Shown here: positions 1 through 5,440 of the stretch, piece by piece | How the letters are laid out: each line of letters begins with the position of its first letter | Position numbering within the stretch: the first letter of the stretch is position 1 | NCBI GenBank assembly: GCA_018830765.1 | Contig: JAHJRJ010000133.1 | Location: 1 to 6,574, forward strand | DNA from: Bacteroidota bacterium | GTDB lineage: Bacteria > Bacteroidota > Ignavibacteria > UBA10030 > BY39 | Length of the DNA stretch: 6,574 nucleotides | Direction of reading: 5' to 3' | Made by a program: the position numbers and the translations under genes | The notes under the pieces: model-generated | What the model saw: only the letters and a program-made list of their open reading frames with translations | What the model was told of the DNA's origin: nothing | Databases searched by the model: none

Positions 1-21
1 ATTTGATGATAGGGAAAAAAG

Positions 22-53
22 AAGTTGAGTAGTTGAGATGATGAGAAGTTGAG
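22..53. repeat. Short AGTTGAG direct repeats
   Basis: The heptamer AGTTGAG occurs at 23-29, 31-37 and 47-53, just ahead of the terminator. The spacing is irregular (8 and 16 bp). It looks like low-complexity 3' untranslated sequence, and no function can be assigned. Confidence 0.4.
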
Positions 54-55
54 AG

Positions 56-96
56 AAAAGCCCTTGCTTAATTGAAAAATAAGCAGGGGCTTTTTT
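56..96 (+). terminator. Rho-independent terminator of the upstream transcript
   Basis: A 15-bp stem is formed by 56-70 (AAAAGCCCTTGCTTA) and 80-94 (TAAGCAGGGGCTTTT), with one T-G wobble and a 9-nt loop at 71-79. A run of six T follows at 91-96. This is a textbook intrinsic terminator for a gene ending before or just at the left edge. The A-run on its 5' side could let it act in both directions. Confidence 0.88.
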
Positions 97-353
97 ATTG
101 GGTCGAATGTTATTAAGATAGAAACGATGAACCGGAGAATGAAAGAATCGGCGAGCAAATCCACGAAAAATTTTGAATTATATTTCAATAATTCTACAAA
201 GATTCACAACATTCACCGTGACCTCTGGGGTTAAATATTTTCGGTATGAGTTTTTATAACACTAAGGGCACCGAGGCCAAAGCTAAAGCTTAGACCCAAA
301 GAGCATAGAGGGCTATATCTTATGTTTTGGGTTTGGACTGATTTGGTTTCACG

Positions 354-390
354 CTCGCCCCGATAAAATCGGGGCCCGCCTTTAGGCGAG
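354..390. repeat. Double palindrome with alternative pairings
   Basis: Two adjacent hairpins are visible: CCCCGAT (358-364) with ATCGGGG (368-374) around an AAA loop, and CGCC (377-380) with GGCG (385-388) around a TTTA loop. The outer CTCGCC (354-359) can pair with GGCGAG (385-390), which is mutually exclusive with part of both inner stems. It resembles REP-type extragenic palindromes. No open function is implied. Confidence 0.65.
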
Positions 391-393
391 GTC

Positions 394-516
394 TCGAGGC
401 TGACCAAAAAGTGGAAGATTCCTTGTAGTGCGAACTTTAGTTCGCTTAAATTTCATCAAAAAGCGAAATGAATTTCGCTCTACATCTCTCTCAAAGAACT
501 TATTGGTCACCCTCGA
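394..516. repeat. 123-bp nested palindrome, MITE-like
   Basis: Terminal arms 394-412 and 498-516 are inverted copies matching at 17 of 19 positions. Inside lie a GTAG/CTAC pair (425-428 with 480-483), a perfect hairpin GCGAAC-TTTA-GTTCGC (430-445), and a second perfect hairpin AGCGAAAT-GA-ATTTCGCT (462-479). The order outer arms, inner clamp, two hairpins suggests one folded unit rather than chance. No flanking target duplication was seen, so mobility is unproven. Confidence 0.6.
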
Positions 517-642
517 ACAAAGTGCGCAAAGAAAAAGCAGGCAGCTAAGAGCAGAGAATGGTGAGGCCGCTGCGTCCTTCGCGCCTTTGCCAGAGTATTT
601 TAGATAGCTAAGCTCAAAAACAAATATTACACGAAGCGCCAC

Positions 643-679
643 GCCCGCCTGCCCTCTTCGACCATAATTGGCGGGCAGG
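643..679. repeat. GC-rich inverted repeat
   Basis: GCCCGCC (643-649) pairs with GGCGGGC (670-676). The overlapping CCTGCC (648-653) can instead pair with GGCAGG (674-679). The loop is about 20 nt. The GC content is clearly above the surroundings, as expected for an inserted extragenic palindrome. Confidence 0.5.
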
Positions 680-792
680 AAGGATACAGGAAACCGTACG
701 AAGAACAAAGAACGAATGACAAACTACAAACTGCTCTTAGCTCTTTGCGTCTCAGTTTTAACCAAGCCCTTTGCGTTCGGAGTTTATCCCGC

Positions 793-823
793 TCGACGAG
801 AAACGTTTTACGTTTCGAGTCGA
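793..823. repeat. Hairpin with symmetric GA internal loop
   Basis: The outer stem is TCGAC (793-797) with GTCGA (819-823). A symmetric internal loop GA/GA follows (798-799 and 817-818), then the inner stem GAAACG (800-805) with CGTTTC (811-816) around a TTTTA loop. The GA/GA mismatch is symmetric and could form tandem sheared G-A pairs in RNA. Confidence 0.55.
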
Positions 824-828
824 CCTAT

Positions 829-904
829 CTACCTAAGGTAGTCGTAGACTACGATTCTACGAACCATAGATTTGTACCTACGGCCTCGTAGAGGACTCGT
901 AGAG
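829..904. repeat. CGTAG/CTACG-rich repeat cluster
   Basis: CTACC-TAA-GGTAG (829-841) abuts TCGTAG-A-CTACGA (842-854), with another CTACGA at 857-862. Two exact copies of CTCGTAGAG follow at 885-893 and 896-904, 11 bp apart. The same pentamer is thus repeated in both orientations at least six times in 76 bp. There are no constant spacers, so it is not a CRISPR array. Confidence 0.55.
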
Positions 905-960
905 TAGAAAGTTATCGACCAACGGCGGGACGTGAAACACACACAGCTCAAGCAAAGTTT

Positions 961-1008
961 TTGATTAAACATCTAATAATCATATATTTATTTAAATTCA
1001 GGTATAAT
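961..1008 (+). promoter_or_regulatory. Candidate promoter for the phosphoesterase-dnaG unit
   Basis: TTGATT (961-966), a 16-bp spacer and TATATT (983-988) give a sigma-70-like promoter. A perfect TATAAT at 1003-1008 offers an alternative -10, but without a good -35. The stretch 961-1031 is strongly AT-rich compared with the DNA before it. Either start would leave a short leader before the ATG at 1032, where no Shine-Dalgarno sequence is seen. Confidence 0.4.
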
Positions 1009-1031
1009 TTTAACATTTTAACCATTAAACT

Positions 1032-2135
1032 ATGCAAATTCAATTTATTAATCCGTCCCGTTTACGGGACGGACTAACTTTTATAGCTGCGATTATTATC
1101 ATTTCAACAACAAACCTCGTAGCTCAAATACAAATAGGTCCTTATCTACAAAATCCTACTCAAACAAGTATTACGATTTGTTGGATTGCAGAGGAAACCG
1201 GTTTCGGAGAAGTAAAATTCGGGACAGACACGACTCTAAGTAAAAGTAGATTCAGCGGTCAGAAAACGACTTATCATCGGATTGCTTTAGATAGCCTCAA
1301 TCCGCAAACAGAATATTATTATCAAGTTTCAGGCAATGGCTATTCGTCGGATGTCTATAAATTTAGAACCGCACCTGCTGATACATCATTTTTTACATTT
1401 GTTGTATTAGGCGATACAAGGACTGGAGATGAAGTTCATAAACAGATAGTCGAGAAAATCATTAACATCAATCCCGATTTTGTAATTAATACCGGTGATT
1501 TAGTTCCAAACGGAACCCGTTTAAAGGACTGGGATATCTTTTTTGATATTAATAAAGATATGATGAAAACCATTCCTTACTTTCCCGTATTAGGCAATCA
1601 CGAGGAAAATTCTGACCACTACTTCAATTATTTTTTATTACCCGGCAACGAAAGATATTATTCGTTTTCCTGGGGGAATTCATTCTTTATTGCTTTGGAT
1701 AGTAATAATCCATATATAAAAAGCGAAGAACAAAAAACTTTTCTTAATGCTCAACTAGAAGAAGGAAAAGAGAAAAATTTTACTTTCGTTGTTTATCATC
1801 ATCCGCCCTATTCGTCAGTCAACACGAGGAGGGAAGACAGAGAAAAAAACAGACATCACTTTTTGGATATCTTCCAGAAACGCAAACCAGATATAGTGTT
1901 TAATGGCCACGACCATAACTATCAGCGGTTTTTGGTGAATGAAATTAATTATGTGGTTGCCGGCGGTGGTGGAGCGCCGCTTTATAAAATCGGAATTCCT
2001 GATGAAGGTTTCATAACGGGTGCAGAGGAATATAGTTACTGTATAATTACCGTCTCAGGTCCAAATTTAAAAATGGAAGTTTTCGGATTGGGCGGAAAAC
2101 TTCTCGACAAAATGGAAATCACAAGCAAAAGATAA
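1032..2135 (+). CDS. Exported purple-acid-phosphatase-like metallophosphoesterase
   Basis: This predicts a 367-aa secreted phosphatase or phosphodiesterase. Residues 1-31 form a signal peptide: a polar start, a hydrophobic run LTFIAAIIII, and probable cleavage after LVA-31. Residues about 33-112 resemble the fibronectin-III-like N-terminal domain of purple acid phosphatases. Residues about 121-300 carry the calcineurin-like metallophosphoesterase motifs in order: GDTR (127-130), TGDLV (154-158), GNHE (188-191), YHHPPY (255-260) and GHDHNYQR (292-299). These supply the Asp, Asn and His ligands of a two-metal site. The GHDHNYQR form and the lack of His in GDTR favour the purple-acid-phosphatase branch over DNA-repair nucleases. 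No C-terminal sorting domain is seen, so periplasmic location is likely. The substrate is unknown. The gene lies 8 bp upstream of dnaG and probably shares its transcript. Residues 8-14 are encoded by a palindromic element. Confidence 0.9.
   Translation: MQIQFINPSRLRDGLTFIAAIIIISTTNLVAQIQIGPYLQNPTQTSITICWIAEETGFGEVKFGTDTTLSKSRFSGQKTTYHRIALDSLNPQTEYYYQVSGNGYSSDVYKFRTAPADTSFFTFVVLGDTRTGDEVHKQIVEKIININPDFVINTGDLVPNGTRLKDWDIFFDINKDMMKTIPYFPVLGNHEENSDHYFNYFLLPGNERYYSFSWGNSFFIALDSNNPYIKSEEQKTFLNAQLEEGKEKNFTFVVYHHPPYSSVNTRREDREKNRHHFLDIFQKRKPDIVFNGHDHNYQRFLVNEINYVVAGGGGAPLYKIGIPDEGFITGAEEYSYCIITVSGPNLKMEVFGLGGKLLDKMEITSKR
1052..1073 (+). repeat. Perfect palindrome inside the signal-peptide coding region
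   Basis: A perfect 9-bp stem (TCCGTCCCG, 1052-1060, with CGGGACGGA, 1065-1073) closes a TTTA loop (1061-1064). It encodes residues 8-14 (PSRLRDG), in the n-region of the signal peptide. Its GC-rich stem stands out in AT-rich sequence, and its loop matches two intergenic hairpins (377-388 and 430-445). In mRNA the hairpin lies about 20 nt inside the reading frame, so it could affect translation initiation. Confidence 0.75.
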
Positions 2136-2143
2136 TAAGTCAC

Positions 2144-4063
2144 ATGCGTTTACCACCTGAAAAAATAGAAGAAATCCGGAATTCGACAGATATAGTCGAA
2201 TTGATCGGCGCTTTTGTGAAGCTGAAAAAGCGAGGGAAGAATTACGTCGGGCTCTGTCCATTTCACAACGAAAAAACACCTTCGTTCACAGTGTCATCGG
2301 ATAAACAAATGTATCATTGCTTCGGATGTGGGGTCGGCGGTAACTCGATTTCTTTTATGATGGAATTTGAAAAAATTTCGTTCATTGAAGCCGTTAAATC
2401 TTTAGCCGAGAAAGCCGGAATTTCTTTACCTGTTTACACTCCTGAATACGATGCGATTGCAAACGAGCAAGAGGAATTGTACTCAGCTTGCAAAGCAGCT
2501 GGACTTTTCTTCTATCATAATCTCACCGAAACGAGTGAAGGAAAGTTTGCGCAGGAGTACTTTCATAAACGCGGTTTTTCAAACGAAACAATAAGAACTT
2601 TCGGGCTTGGATACTCTCCGAATTCGTGGGACTCGCTAATCAAACACGCGGAAAGAGAAAACATACCGCTTCAGACGCTCGAAAAGGCAGGACTTGTGAG
2701 AAAACGTGATGACGGAAGTTATTACGATTATTTTAGAGGCAGAGCAATGTTTCCAATCTTTTCGTCAACTGGGAGGACAGTAGGTTTTGGCGCACGAAAA
2801 TTATACGAAGACGACCAACTCGGCAAATACTTGAATTCGCCCGAAACGTTAATCTATAACAAAAGCCGGATACTTTACGGAATCTCTCACGCAAAAGAAG
2901 CCATTCGTGAAAAAGATTACGCCGTTTTAGTCGAGGGTTATGCCGATTTAATACGTGTTTATCAAGAAGGAATCCGGAACATCGTTGCCTCGAGCGGTAC
3001 TTCATTGACGGTCGAACAAATTCAGTCCATCAGCCGGTACACAAAGAATATCACAATCGTTTACGACGCCGATTCTGCCGGGTCTAAAGCCGCAATGCGC
3101 GGCGTTGACTTGATTCTTGAAAAAGACTTAGACGTCAGAGTCGCCGTTCTTCCGCAAGGAGACGATCCCGATTCATTCGTCGGCAAATATGGAGGCGAAA
3201 AATTTTTGGCTCTGTTAAAAAATTCAGTGTCATTCGTGGATTTTATTGCACAGGCATTCGAAAGGGAAGGTTATTTGAAAACTCCCGAGGGGCAAACTAA
3301 AGCAGTTCGTACAATCATTCAAACAATATCCAAAATCAAGGATGGGATAAAGCGGAATTTCTATATCCAACTCGTTGCGGAAAAATATGGACTATACGAA
3401 TCGCTTTTGCATCAAGAGCTTGAAAAATATATTAAGATTGAAAAAAGCCGGTCAGAATATCAGCTTGTCAGAGATGAAATCGACGAAGCGCAGCTCGAAA
3501 CCGATACTCAAAATTTAAACGGGTCGAAAAAAACTGTAACGACTACGGAAAATATTCCGCTTGCCGAACGAGACATTCTTCATGCAATGATCGACGGCGG
3601 TCGCAAAGTGACCGAATTTGTCTTCTCCAATTTTTCTCCAGAACAATTTTCCCACCCTTACGCTAAAATCTTAGCGCAGGAAATTCATTCATTATACGAA
3701 ACCGCAGACGAACTAAACGCAGCTATGCTTATCGATTCAATCACCGAGACCCCGCACCTTCAAGTAGAAGAGATTGAAGCAATTAAAAAACTTCTGACTG
3801 ACCTGGTGTTCAGTCAGTATGAGTTAAGTAAACGATGGGCAGAGGAAGGGACCACAATTATAAAAGGCGATGCAATGCAAATTGCGCGTGACGCTTTACG
3901 TACGATACTCCTGCAAACAGTTCAGAAAAAGTTGGAGGTAAACCAACAATCGATGAAAGAAGCAAGTAAGCGGGGAGAAGACGTATCGCATTACCTGCAA
4001 ACACATACTCAACTTCTTGAAGAGAAGAAATTTTTATCGAGTGAAAAGTGTTTTCAGAAATAG
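2144..4063 (+). CDS. dnaG: DNA primase DnaG
   Basis: This is the replicative primase, which makes RNA primers for lagging-strand synthesis and is recruited by the DnaB helicase. The 639-aa protein has all parts in order. The N-terminal CHC2 zinc finger has ligands C38, H41, C59 and C62 (CPFHNEKTPSF...YHCFGCG). The RNA-polymerase-like basic region includes YFRGRAMFPI (196-205), VGFGARK (213-219) and KYLNSPET (228-235). The TOPRIM domain has VEGYADL (263-269, catalytic E264), YDADSAG (307-313, D308 and D310) and GDDPDSF (339-345). The C-terminal part (about 470-639) is divergent and helical, as expected for the DnaB-binding domain. The length is normal. The ATG at 2144 fits the family N-terminus (MRLPPEKIEEIR). 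It follows the phosphoesterase stop by 8 bp with only a weak ribosome-binding site. The usual rpsU and rpoD neighbours are absent from the visible flanks. Confidence 0.97.
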   Translation: MRLPPEKIEEIRNSTDIVELIGAFVKLKKRGKNYVGLCPFHNEKTPSFTVSSDKQMYHCFGCGVGGNSISFMMEFEKISFIEAVKSLAEKAGISLPVYTPEYDAIANEQEELYSACKAAGLFFYHNLTETSEGKFAQEYFHKRGFSNETIRTFGLGYSPNSWDSLIKHAERENIPLQTLEKAGLVRKRDDGSYYDYFRGRAMFPIFSSTGRTVGFGARKLYEDDQLGKYLNSPETLIYNKSRILYGISHAKEAIREKDYAVLVEGYADLIRVYQEGIRNIVASSGTSLTVEQIQSISRYTKNITIVYDADSAGSKAAMRGVDLILEKDLDVRVAVLPQGDDPDSFVGKYGGEKFLALLKNSVSFVDFIAQAFEREGYLKTPEGQTKAVRTIIQTISKIKDGIKRNFYIQLVAEKYGLYESLLHQELEKYIKIEKSRSEYQLVRDEIDEAQLETDTQNLNGSKKTVTTTENIPLAERDILHAMIDGGRKVTEFVFSNFSPEQFSHPYAKILAQEIHSLYETADELNAAMLIDSITETPHLQVEEIEAIKKLLTDLVFSQYELSKRWAEEGTTIIKGDAMQIARDALRTILLQTVQKKLEVNQQSMKEASKRGEDVSHYLQTHTQLLEEKKFLSSEKCFQK

Positions 4064-4098
4064 GATTTACCGCAAAACAGTGAACCATTATTGATTCT

Positions 4099-4106
4099 GT
4101 TTACAC
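4099..4106. repeat. Target-site duplication, left copy
   Basis: GTTTACAC lies directly outside the left terminal inverted repeat and is identical to 5441-5448. An exact 8-bp duplication abutting both ends is the footprint of a staggered transposase cut. Confidence 0.85.
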
Positions 4107-4125
4107 GGTAGTGTCTCAGTTTGAA
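4107..4125 (+). repeat. Left terminal inverted repeat
   Basis: GGTAGTGTCTCAGTTTGAA pairs with the right end at 17 of 19 positions. It begins exactly at the inner border of the GTTTACAC duplication, and similarity stops after base 19. Confidence 0.85.
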
Positions 4126-4183
4126 ATTTTATAATCTCCCAGTATGTTTGACCGATTAAGGAATATTTATTATATATTCCTAT

Positions 4184-4417
4184 ACGAAGAAACCAAAACG
4201 ACCACGTGACCCCTAATCAGCTCGCTAAATCCATTGTTGAGCTTGCGACGGATGAAAAAGTGAAATTATTACCGTAAACGTCTTAAATGTTCATGTCGTT
4301 GAATTGGGACGTTTGGAGGGCTTAAAGGGCGGAAAGGCAAGAGTATTGAAACTCTCTAAGACGCAACAAGTAAAAATTGCTAAATATTGTGACTATGGTT
4401 TGTTAGGGAAAAAATAG
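4184..4417 (+). pseudogene. Decayed small basic KRPRDPNQLAK / GLKGGKAR protein gene
   Basis: Three frames together spell a small protein family that I recall as KKPKRPRDPNQLAKSIV...ATGE...AVxLGRLGGLKGGKARA...EIAKKAAxxRW, often labelled histone H1-like without proof. Frame A (4184-4213) gives TKKPKRPRDP, with ACG where ATG would be expected. After a one-base shift, 4215-4274 gives NQLAKSIVELATDEKV, then a TAA stop at 4275. Frame A resumes at about 4286-4388: VELGRLEGLKGGKARVLKLS and KIAKY. A further shift gives VTMVC-stop-GK, matching an expected AAMVRWGK, with TAG (4404-4406) in place of Trp. The lost start, three frameshifts and internal stops show it is dead. An inverted repeat GGAATAT/ATATTCC (4160-4180) and a TTGACC-17-TATATA promoter-like pair (4148-4176) precede it. 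The family identification rests on memory of the motifs. Confidence 0.7.
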
Positions 4418-4459
4418 GAAGAAGTAATTTCGAGGGTAATTGAAGTAATCCTATTTTTT
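4409..4459. terminator. Possible bidirectional terminator between convergent genes
   Basis: AAAAAATAGGA (4409-4419) and TCCTATTTTTT (4449-4459) form an 11-bp inverted repeat that covers the stop codon of the decayed + gene (4415-4417) and that of the minus-strand protease (4451-4453). It ends in a T-run on each strand. The stem is AT-rich and the loop is 29 nt, so termination would be weak. A direct repeat GAAGTAAT (4421-4428, 4442-4449) lies in the loop. Confidence 0.4.
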
Positions 4460-5026
4460 TCGTTTTTCTGCTTTCCTCTTATTCCGAGTTTTACGTCTCT
4501 CATCCGTTGATTGTAAAGCACCACCATATCGTTTGTTGTGCTCGCTGATTTCTTGGACGAAATCGATTTCTTCAACAGATGGATAACGGAAGGTCATACA
4601 TGTTTTTCCGTTATAATTTGTAATCGCAAGGTCACCACTCGTTATTATGTCCATTCCGATTAAAACGTCCGCGCCGCCAATTCCGCCCTCTGAAACGACG
4701 ACTCCAACAACATTGACGTTGTTAGGTAAATAAATGTTTACTAAGTAAGTGTTGGTTTCATATTCGTTGACTTTTCCGCCATCTCCAACCGCTTGAACAA
4801 TAGTGCGACCCGACGGTTTTAAATTTAGAGCGATTACAACGGACGGGTTTATCACTGTATTTGTGGCACCAGTATCCCAAATACAGTTAAAAGGTTTTAT
4901 TAACGGCTCAGGAAGTCCACTTGAGGGGTGATAGGCCTCGCTAACCCTTATCTCATTTTTCAGGACATTGGCTATTCCATTGTATCTTGTGGTTAAGCCG
5001 AAGACAGGCTGTTGTTGAAATTTCAA
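4451..5026 (-). CDS. Retropepsin-like aspartic protease, element cargo
   Basis: This predicts a 191-aa soluble protein with a retroviral-type aspartic protease fold. WDTGATNTVI (50-59) holds the catalytic Asp51 in a D-T-G-A motif. GADVLIGMDII (118-128) matches the conserved hydrophobic-Gly segment near the end of such domains. One D-T-G motif per chain implies an active homodimer, as in retropepsins. There is no signal peptide or membrane segment. The C-terminus (177-191) is a dense basic tail (RRKTRNKRKAEKRKK) that could bind nucleic acid or a ribosome. The substrate is unknown. The start is TTG at 5024-5026, preceded by AGAAGGA about 11 nt upstream. No in-frame ATG lies between it and the upstream stop, so translation probably uses TTG. 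The gene follows the DUF5678-like gene by 24 bp and shares its transcript. The reading frame is intact, unlike the neighbouring remnant. Confidence 0.8.
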   Translation of the reverse strand: MKFQQQPVFGLTTRYNGIANVLKNEIRVSEAYHPSSGLPEPLIKPFNCIWDTGATNTVINPSVVIALNLKPSGRTIVQAVGDGGKVNEYETNTYLVNIYLPNNVNVVGVVVSEGGIGGADVLIGMDIITSGDLAITNYNGKTCMTFRYPSVEEIDFVQEISEHNKRYGGALQSTDERRKTRNKRKAEKRKK

Positions 5027-5050
5027 AGAAACATCCGTCCTTCTCTTGCG

Positions 5051-5287
5051 TTATTTAAACGCAACTCTTGAATGGAATGTCTGGGTATAGCTATTTTTCC
5101 CAGGAAGACATTGCTGAATAAGAAAGGTACCACTCTCAAACTTTTTCTTCGCTTCAGAATAAGCCTCCATCTCCGTGTCATACACAGCTATAACGCGTTC
5201 ATCCTGGATAATGAGAAATTTGCCCTTATAACGAGCAACCAATTCATCTTGGTGTTCTTTGTAATATTTGAATTCTTTTTCGAGCAT
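5051..5287 (-). CDS. DUF5678-like small protein, element cargo
   Basis: A 78-aa protein recognised by a characteristic pattern: an N-terminal charged helix (EFKYYKEHQDELVARYKGKF), a short strand pair (LIIQDERVIAVYDTEMEAYSEA) and the C-terminal signature GTFLIQQCLPG...SYTQTFHSRVAF. This matches what I recall of DUF5678 proteins, whose function is unknown. Related small proteins are, as far as I recall, often encoded directly upstream of retropepsin-like proteases, which is the arrangement here (24-bp gap, same strand). A role as partner, substrate or regulator of the protease is a reasonable inference but is not shown by the sequence. It has no signal peptide. The ATG at 5285-5287 is preceded by GGAG about 12 nt upstream. 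Confidence 0.8.
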   Translation of the reverse strand: MLEKEFKYYKEHQDELVARYKGKFLIIQDERVIAVYDTEMEAYSEAKKKFESGTFLIQQCLPGKNSYTQTFHSRVAFK

Positions 5288-5321
5288 ATTTTTTTATTTC
5301 TCCGTCTGCTGTCACTGTTAG

Positions 5322-5350
5322 AATATACAGAATAGTTAGCTACAAGTCAA
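5322..5350 (-). promoter_or_regulatory. Promoter of the DUF5678-protease cargo unit
   Basis: Reading the minus strand, TTGACT (5345-5350), a 17-bp spacer and TATATT (5322-5327) form a good sigma-70-like promoter. Five of six bases match consensus in each box. Transcription would start near 5315, giving a leader of roughly 28 nt before the ATG at 5287. The promoter is inside the element, so the cargo travels with its own expression signal. Confidence 0.6.
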
Positions 5351-5421
5351 CAACATCATTAACACAACTAATTAAAAAACAGTTCCTATTGGGCAATTGA
5401 AGATTTAGTGAAGTTAATTGA

Positions 5422-5440
5422 TTCAAATTGAGATACTACC
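5422..5440 (-). repeat. Right terminal inverted repeat
   Basis: Read on the minus strand this is GGTAGTATCTCAATTTGAA. It differs from the left end only at positions 7 and 13, both G in the left copy and A here. It ends exactly at the GTTTACAC duplication. Confidence 0.85.

Larger units (their letters stand above)
97..960. other. Long intergenic region rich in palindromes, no credible gene
   Basis: About 860 bp contain no reading frame with recognisable protein character. The only long open frame (minus strand, 382-708) runs through several perfect hairpins, which argues against coding. The region holds AAGCT-aa-AGCTT at 280-291, paired hairpins at 354-390, a nested palindrome at 394-516, an 11-bp inverted repeat (GCTAAGAGCAG at 544-554 against CTGCTCTTAGC at 731-741), a GC-rich hairpin at 643-679, CTTTGCG or its complement at 525-531, 743-749 and 769-775, a hairpin at 793-823, and a CGTAG-rich stretch at 829-904. 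It reads as accumulated, partly degenerate repetitive intergenic elements. Confidence 0.7.
4107..5440. mobile_element. Transposase-less insertion element with protease cargo (IS1595-like ends)
   Basis: The 1334-bp element is bounded by inverted repeats GGTAGTGTCTCAGTTTGAA (4107-4125) and its near complement at 5422-5440. They match at 17 of 19 positions, and both differences are G to A. An exact 8-bp direct repeat GTTTACAC flanks both ends. GG-starting ends with an 8-bp duplication fit the IS1595 family, which is known for passenger genes and non-autonomous derivatives. That family assignment is inference, since IS256 and IS6 elements also make about 8-bp duplications. No transposase or transposase fragment is visible. 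The element carries a decayed small basic-protein gene (+) and an intact DUF5678-like plus retropepsin pair (-). It sits in the gap between dnaG and the glycosyltransferase gene and disrupts neither. The remnant gene and the diverged repeats suggest an old insertion. Confidence 0.85.

Noticed and set aside
1..30. C-terminal end of an upstream gene
   Set aside because: Two frames reach stops (26-28 and 28-30), but eight or nine codons are too few to support either as coding.
382..708. Minus-strand open frame of 108 codons in the intergenic region
   Set aside because: It runs through several perfect hairpins and inverted repeats. It has no recognisable domain, and its composition fits translated repeat DNA.
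829..904. Possible CRISPR array
   Set aside because: The repeats are only 5-9 bp, occur in both orientations, have no uniform spacers, and no cas genes are nearby.
1032..2135. DNA-repair (SbcD-type) or cyclic-nucleotide phosphodiesterase linked to dnaG function
   Set aside because: The signal peptide, N-terminal fibronectin-like region and GHDHNYQR motif point to an exported purple-acid-phosphatase-like enzyme, so a replication role is unlikely.
2067..3005. Minus-strand frames within dnaG (2067-2279, 2733-3005)
   Set aside because: They lie opposite conserved primase motifs (zinc finger and RNA-polymerase-like domain) and have no protein character of their own.
4144..4209. Short + strand frame MFDRLRNIYYIFLY... 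ending at TGA
   Set aside because: It is only 21 codons and overlaps the better-supported remnant reading KKPKRPRDP in another frame. It resembles no known protein.
4451..5026. Retroelement or prophage origin for the retropepsin-like gene
   Set aside because: No reverse transcriptase, integrase, gag or phage genes are nearby. The DDE-type ends with an 8-bp duplication explain its mobility better.
5072..5335. Plus-strand open frame opposite the DUF5678-like gene
   Set aside because: The minus-strand frame carries the family signature (GTFLIQQCLPG, TQTFHSRV), a promoter and a ribosome-binding site, so the + frame is its antisense shadow.
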